DNA of 26,170 nucleotides from JBGPBY01 sp041481485 (GTDB lineage Bacteria > Acidobacteriota > Terriglobia > 20CM-2-55-15). Below the pieces are notes generated by a model. That model had not been told where the DNA came from, ran no database searches, and was given only the letters and a program-made list of their open reading frames with translations. Shown piece by piece: positions 22,201 to 26,170 of the stretch (its first letter is position 1; every line of letters begins with the position of its first letter). Where the stretch lies: contig JBGPBY010000022.1 of the NCBI GenBank assembly GCA_041481485.1, forward strand, positions 1 to 26,170. The letters are read 5' to 3'. A program made the translations under genes and the position numbers.

Positions 22201-25012
22201 TCGCTACGAATCCCGAGAGAAGATCATCGACCTCGACGATCAACCCTTTGAGTTGCCTGTAGGCGGCCGCCGTCTCGTGTTGGAGACCGCAACGCCCGGC
22301 AACTTTTCTTACATGGTGCGCAACGCGCAGGGTCAGGACCTCGCACGGATTCCTTACGAGGTGGCCGGCAAGGCAAACCTCACGCGCTCGCTCGAAAAAA
22401 ACACGGAGCTGCAAATTCGTCTCAACAAGAAGGAATTCGCCCCGGGCGAAATCATTGAAGTGTCGATTCAGGCACCGTATGCGGGAGCCGGCTTGATTAC
22501 CATCGAGCGTGAACGAGTTCACGCGCACACCTGGTTCAAGACTTCCACAACTGCGTCGACGGCAACGATTCGGGTTCCCAACGATTTCGAGGGCAATGGC
22601 TACGTCAGTGTGTCGTTCATTCGCGATCCCTCGTCGAACGAGATCTACACCAGTCCACTGGCCTTTGGTGTTCAGCCGTTCTCTGTAAAGCTGGATCGGC
22701 ACACCCTCACAACAACCGTCACCGCACCCGATCAGGTCAAGCCGGGCGACACGCTGCGTCTTCGCTGTTCCACGGATCGTCCTGCGCGGATGGTGATCTT
22801 CGTGGTGGATGAAGGCATTCTGCAGGTTGCGCGCTATAAGACGCCAGATCCCCTCGGGTTCTTCTTTCAGAAACGCGCGCTCGACGTGCGGACCACGCAG
22901 ATCCTCGATCTCATCCTGCCGGAGTTCAAGCGTTTCATGGCCGCGGCGCCCGGCGGCGACGGCGAAGGCGCTCTGGCCAAATACCTGAACCCGTTCAAGC
23001 GTAAGCGCGATAAGCCTGCGGTCTATTGGTCCGGCATCATTGACTCCAATGCGTGTGACCTGCGATGGCAGGTGCCCGATTCGTTCAACGGCACGCTCCG
23101 TTTGATGGCCGTAGCAGTTTCCGCGAACGCCATGGGCGTGTTCGAGAAGAAGATCGTCTCGCGCGGCGACTTCGTGCTCTCGCCAAACGCGCCGGTAACC
23201 GCCACACCCGGCGACGAGTTCGATGTCAGTCTGGGTGTCGGCAACAACGTGAAGGGTTCCGGCGCCGCTCCGGCCATCCTGATATCTGCCGATGTGTCGC
23301 CCCATTTCGAAGTAATCGGGCAACCCTCGCTACGCCTCAACATTGCGGAAGGTCACGAAGGAGTCACGAACTTCCGAGTGCGGGCAAAGGATGCGCTGGG
23401 TTCGGGGACACTCACCTTCACCGCAACCCTTGCGGAGAAGAGTGCGAAGATCGCGACTGACGTCAGCATCCGTCCGGCCCAGCCCTATTTCGTTCAGCTC
23501 TCTGCCGGCTCTTTGCGCAGCGGCAATGTCGATGCGCCCCTCACGCGTGATCTTTATCCGGAATATCGCAAACTCGAGGGTGGGATTTCTGCAATGCCGT
23601 TGGGGCTGGCTCACGGCCTCGTAAGCTATCTCGACAACTTCCCGTACTCCTGTACCGAACAACTCGTGAGCATGGGGATACCGGCGCTGATCCTGGCCGA
23701 TCGCCCGGAATTCGGGGAGTTGAAGTCGAAAGAGAAACAATCCCTCGAAGACCTGCTTGCTGTGTTGCGCGCGCGGCAGAACGGAGAGGGCGCGTTCGGA
23801 TTGTGGGCCGCGAACGCACACATTACCGACATCGCATCCGTCTACGCGATGCACTTCCTCGTCGAGGCGCACGACCGTGGGCGGGCCATACCTGCCGATG
23901 TGTTGGCGAACGGCAATAACTGGTTGAGGAGTCTGGCGGCGAGCGAAACCACGACTCTTGAGGGCGAACGCAACCGCGCGTACGCGATCTATGTGCTGAC
24001 GCGCCAGGGCATTGTCACGACGAACTATGCGGCGGCGGTACAGAAGCGCCTCGAGACCAATCACCCCCAGGACTACCCACAAGACATGGCGTCTGCATGG
24101 CTGGCGGCGAGCTATCAGATCATGAAGCAACAATCTCTCGCCGACCGATTGATCGGGCGGATGGAGTTCGGTGCGGGAACAACCTTCGGGCCTTATTACG
24201 ATCCGATGACGCGCGATGCCGGACTGCTTTTCGTCCTTGCGCGGCATTTTCCAGAACGTCTGTCGAGACTCAAAGCCGATGCCCTTGAAGGTCTGGTCCA
24301 GGGGATTCGCGGCGGAAACTACAATACGCACTCATCGGCAACGACAATCCTGGCGCTCGATGCTTACGCCCGCGTAGCCGAGAAACAGCCCGCGGGCTCA
24401 TTCAGCGCTGCCGAAATATTGCGCGACGGGTCATCGCGTCCCCTGGTGTTGCCGCCTGTGCTCATGCCGCGCGCGAACGTGACGCCGGGTTCCGCGAAAG
24501 TTCAATTCACGAACAAGAGCGCGCTGAACGGTTACTGGTTCGTTCAGGAATCGGGATTTGATCGTGGCCTGCCGGCGAAGGAAATCAAGAACGGCATCGA
24601 GGTCCTTCGTGAATACGTCGATGCATCCGGCAAGCCGGTTCAATCCGCGAAGGTCGGCGACGAGATCGAGGTTCGATTGAAACTTCGTGCGATAGACCGA
24701 ACCGTCATCGAGAACGTCGCTTTGGTCGATCTGTTGCCGGGTGGATTCGATCTGGTGGCGCCGGATGTAGCTGGCACGCCACGCCTGGCGCGCTCCGCTA
24801 TTCCTGCATGGCTTCCCGACTTTGCCGACAACCGTGAAGACCGAGTGGTTGTGTATGGCTCGGTGCGGAACGAGTTTCAGGAGTTCGTCTACCGCATCAA
24901 GGCGACAAACGCCGGCACGTTTGTTGTGCCGCCGGCTTATGGCGAGTCCATGTATGAACCGAAGATTCGCGGTCGTTCTCTGGGTACCAAGATCACGGTT
25001 GGGAAAAAGTAG
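19217..25012 (+). CDS. Bacterial alpha-2-macroglobulin family protein (YfhM-like) with thioester motif
   Basis: The 1931-residue protein has a cytosolic N-terminal stretch (1-66), one TM helix (about 67-88, AWIAGAAFVAVASGGLAWVW) and a large periplasmic body. MG1-type beta domains cover about 100-700. The A2M_N domain lies near 700-800 (SAYLFSDRRVYRPGEEIHIG at about 694-713), and the central A2M block at about 1190-1330 includes WSGIIDSNACDLRWQVPDSFNGTLRLMAVAVS. The thioester domain carries FPYSCTEQL with C1479 and Q1482, the pair that forms the reactive thioester, and a C-terminal receptor-binding-like domain ends at 1931. The family traps attacking proteases covalently in the periplasm. It is anchored by a TM helix, not a lipobox as in E. 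coli YfhM. The stop TAG is followed at once by the ATG of pbpC, its usual partner. No clear ribosome site precedes the start. Confidence 0.93.
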   Translation: MQQLITKATETIRLAAEWISGKASWLARQLVGEVRWQAPPPWLRLARDGTTALGERTRAIVWRNPRRTAWIAGAAFVAVASGGLAWVWYDGLPKPPVSKVYIKAPERTRLEDPEAKPNPVRITFDASVARLADVGKEVKSGVEMNPSFEGGWKWLDDRSLVFTPKTDWPVDAGFTVKLAKKGLIAEQFLLDRYEVDFRTAPFDVTISNARFYQDPVNSAAKKIVVDVNFSHPVDIADFEKHVTLFEEGKSGGFLGLGATATKFSVSYDKLKLNAYVHSEALSIPAKPVRMDFTLQPGARSSRGGKPLDATLKQTVIVPGLYSLNVNSAQLTHVENDALEPERIVMVNLSEDTHDREVTSKVRAWVLPIFHPDTKPADRKQPYDWGDPSRIGPEILRQSEAIKLEPVAGEREYVAQHGFKARVDAQRYVYIRVEKGIKSFGGYVLEKEFDTISRAEPFPRQLRIGSRGSLLALSGEKKLPVLARDVEAVRYQIGRLMPMQLQHLVRMNSGTFSEPEFAYEFDENITERFNEIVPLPPGPPGKPHYLTLDLARYLEPEGGPRRGIFYIKVESYDPKTKQPTGVEDRRLIVVTDLGLLAKRAVDGTQDVFVQSIATGLPVADAAVEVVAKNGAVLVSRNTDASGRARIPELSAFERERTPVAYVARRGGDSSFLPIDRYDRQLDFSRFDIGGITNSPDAGQLSAYLFSDRRVYRPGEEIHIGMIVRTADWTLPINGLPLEVELTDARGLVLRLDKIRLSVSGFEELRHTTLDTAPVGDYTAAVYIVKDGQRASQIGSVTVKVKEFIPDRLKMTARLSQQVQEGWVSPQQLKAQVNLQNLSGTPAEKRRVSASMTLVPAFPAFPSWRDYQFYDPLYADKSFEQILTDATTDEHGDAAFDLNLSRFARATYRLNFGAQGFEADSGRGVSAEATALVSDLPYLVGYKPDGNLAYVARGSARSVDIVAIDPVVKRIAVKDLRLIQIERRVVSVLTRQDNGTYRYESREKIIDLDDQPFELPVGGRRLVLETATPGNFSYMVRNAQGQDLARIPYEVAGKANLTRSLEKNTELQIRLNKKEFAPGEIIEVSIQAPYAGAGLITIERERVHAHTWFKTSTTASTATIRVPNDFEGNGYVSVSFIRDPSSNEIYTSPLAFGVQPFSVKLDRHTLTTTVTAPDQVKPGDTLRLRCSTDRPARMVIFVVDEGILQVARYKTPDPLGFFFQKRALDVRTTQILDLILPEFKRFMAAAPGGDGEGALAKYLNPFKRKRDKPAVYWSGIIDSNACDLRWQVPDSFNGTLRLMAVAVSANAMGVFEKKIVSRGDFVLSPNAPVTATPGDEFDVSLGVGNNVKGSGAAPAILISADVSPHFEVIGQPSLRLNIAEGHEGVTNFRVRAKDALGSGTLTFTATLAEKSAKIATDVSIRPAQPYFVQLSAGSLRSGNVDAPLTRDLYPEYRKLEGGISAMPLGLAHGLVSYLDNFPYSCTEQLVSMGIPALILADRPEFGELKSKEKQSLEDLLAVLRARQNGEGAFGLWAANAHITDIASVYAMHFLVEAHDRGRAIPADVLANGNNWLRSLAASETTTLEGERNRAYAIYVLTRQGIVTTNYAAAVQKRLETNHPQDYPQDMASAWLAASYQIMKQQSLADRLIGRMEFGAGTTFGPYYDPMTRDAGLLFVLARHFPERLSRLKADALEGLVQGIRGGNYNTHSSATTILALDAYARVAEKQPAGSFSAAEILRDGSSRPLVLPPVLMPRANVTPGSAKVQFTNKSALNGYWFVQESGFDRGLPAKEIKNGIEVLREYVDASGKPVQSAKVGDEIEVRLKLRAIDRTVIENVALVDLLPGGFDLVAPDVAGTPRLARSAIPAWLPDFADNREDRVVVYGSVRNEFQEFVYRIKATNAGTFVVPPAYGESMYEPKIRGRSLGTKITVGKK

Positions 25013-26170
25013 ATGCTCCGGCTGCGAAGGCTGAGGCTCGCATTAATCGTTCTGGCGTTCGTCCTGCTTGCGGTGCGCTTGTGCCCCAAGCGTCCGATTG
25101 GAGGGCGATACACGTCTTCCATCGCGGTTTATGACGCGCAGGGGAAATTGCTACGGCTCACGTTGGCGGATGACGATCGTTACCGGCTGTGGCTCCCTCT
25201 GGATCAGATGGCGCCGGACATTGTCGAAGCATTCCTGATCAAGGAAGATCGGTGGTTCTACTGGCATCCCGGAGTGAATCCCGTGGCCCTCGCGCGCGGC
25301 GGATGGCGGACGTACGTCGCCGGCGAGCCGCGCCAGGGAGGTTCGACGATCACCATGCAGCTGGCCCGTTTGATGGATCGAAGGCAGACACGAACGCCGA
25401 TCGGGAAGTTGCGGCAGATCGCGCGAGCGCTGTCGATCGAGGTGATGTACTCGAAGCGGCAGATCCTCGAGGCCTATCTCAATTTGGTGCCCTGTGGCGG
25501 CAACATCGAGGGCGTCGGCGCTGCCAGCCTGATTTATTTCGAAAAACCGGCCCGCGCACTGACGTTGCCCGAAACGTTGACGCTCGCCGTAATCCCGCAA
25601 TCGCCCTCGCGCCGAACTGCAGGCCGCGAGGTCGTGGCTGCCAGGATGCGCCTGTTCGAAGCCTGGAATCGCGATCATCCGGAAGCAGAGCCGCAGCGCG
25701 GGTTTCTGTCTCTTCCGCTTCAACTCCACGGACCCGCAGACTTGCCGTTTCTCGCGCCGCATGCGATCAACACTCTTGTCTCGCGTGACAACCCACTCGC
25801 CCCGCGAGAGATTCGAGCCACCCTCGATTTGAATATGCAGCGCACACTCGAACGGCAGGTTCGCGGCTACGTCGAGAATAACCGTCGCCTCGGGATCGAG
25901 AATGCGTCGGCGTTGTTAGTCGATTACCGCACCATGGAAGTCAAGGCGGTTATCGGCTCCGCAGACTTCTTCAACAACAGTATTTCCGGACAGGTGAACG
26001 GCACGATTGCCAAACGTTCTCCCGGATCGACGCTCAAGCCGTTTATCTACGCGCTGGCGATGGACCAGGGTCTTATCCACCCGATGACGGTGCTGAAAGA
26101 CGCGCCGGTATCCTTTGGCCCGTTCAGTCCGGAAAATTTCGACGGAAACTTTTCCGGTCCGATCACGGCA
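25013..26170 (+). CDS. pbpC: Penicillin-binding protein 1C, partial (3' end outside the window)
   Basis: 386 codons are present and the frame is open to the window edge. A short N-terminal TM helix (about 8-24) anchors a GT51 glycosyltransferase domain: KEDRWFYWHPGVNP with catalytic E78, QGGSTITMQLARL (108-120), and the motif ending LEAYLNLVPCGGNIEGVGAAS with the second Glu E153. The transpeptidase domain begins about 290, and its SxxK motif is STLK (S339-K342) within RSPGSTLKPFIY, the PBP1C version. The enzyme polymerises and cross-links peptidoglycan; PBP1C is commonly encoded next to an alpha-2-macroglobulin and is thought to repair cell wall at sites of attack. Its ATG abuts the preceding stop (TAGATG), so translation is probably coupled. 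The C-terminal domain cannot be seen. Confidence 0.95.
   Translation, partial: MLRLRRLRLALIVLAFVLLAVRLCPKRPIGGRYTSSIAVYDAQGKLLRLTLADDDRYRLWLPLDQMAPDIVEAFLIKEDRWFYWHPGVNPVALARGGWRTYVAGEPRQGGSTITMQLARLMDRRQTRTPIGKLRQIARALSIEVMYSKRQILEAYLNLVPCGGNIEGVGAASLIYFEKPARALTLPETLTLAVIPQSPSRRTAGREVVAARMRLFEAWNRDHPEAEPQRGFLSLPLQLHGPADLPFLAPHAINTLVSRDNPLAPREIRATLDLNMQRTLERQVRGYVENNRRLGIENASALLVDYRTMEVKAVIGSADFFNNSISGQVNGTIAKRSPGSTLKPFIYALAMDQGLIHPMTVLKDAPVSFGPFSPENFDGNFSGPITA

Noticed and set aside
21221..23323. 700-codon open frame on the minus strand inside the macroglobulin gene
   Set aside because: It is antisense to a well-supported family protein, has no recognisable domain and has the arginine/histidine-rich look of a shadow frame in GC-rich DNA.
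1..26170. CRISPR arrays, tRNA or rRNA genes, transposase genes
   Set aside because: No regularly spaced repeats, no cloverleaf with a matching T-loop motif, no rRNA-like stretch and no transposase-like protein were found by reading both strands.

Overview
The window looks like a chromosomal segment of an Acidobacteriota member, probably near Solibacterales/Bryobacterales or Vicinamibacteria. This is inferred from gene content, not from a marker gene. The signs are secreted carboxypeptidase-regulatory-like proteins, a secreted protein with a 'P-x-LPNGKPDFSGTW' start, a periplasmic-propeller sensor kinase of the two-component-regulator-propeller class, a DUF8021-like secreted protein, and a macroglobulin/PBP1C pair. 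No rRNA, tRNA, CRISPR array or transposase gene is visible.

Layout. 1-343: a nested inverted repeat, then a yybP-ykoY (Mn2+) riboswitch whose 3' strand overlaps an intrinsic terminator. 344-1345: TerC/Alx-type metal exporter under that riboswitch. 1342-2343 (minus): RluA/RluD-like pseudouridine synthase. 2403-2846 (minus): small exported protein of unknown function. 3041-3424: a frameshifted small membrane-protein gene ending in a short repeat that recurs at about 10.14 kb. 3522-6564: operon of a 40-residue exported peptide and two secreted beta-sandwich proteins, preceded by a C-run/G-quadruplex tract. 6586-8253 (minus): operon of an uncharacterised secreted protein and a GH43 glycosidase that has lost its middle. 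8494-9958: ECF sigma factor overlapping a protein with an anti-sigma-like N-terminus and two VOC domains. 9959-10380: remnants, including a hicA stub cut by the repeat. 10381-14219: a two-gene SbcD/Mre11-like plus SbcC/Rad50-like operon. The nuclease has two substituted metal ligands and the ATPase has a beta insert instead of a zinc hook. 14384-15391: secreted DUF8021-like protein. 15392-19068 (minus): response regulator followed by a 990-residue propeller sensor kinase. 19217 to the end: a 1931-residue alpha-2-macroglobulin with an intact CTEQ thioester motif, then penicillin-binding protein 1C cut by the window edge.

How the parts work together. The riboswitch/TerC unit is a self-contained manganese-efflux switch. 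The macroglobulin and PBP1C are the known bacterial periplasmic protease-trap and peptidoglycan-repair partnership. They are divergent from a two-component system, with a perfect 14-bp palindrome in the shared control region. The Mre11/Rad50-like pair is a DNA-end processing module next to toxin-antitoxin debris and looks by eye less GC-rich than its surroundings. The least described unit is probably the ECF sigma factor coupled to an anti-sigma-like/VOC fusion: the pairing suggests a ligand-sensing control of sigma activity, but this is inference.
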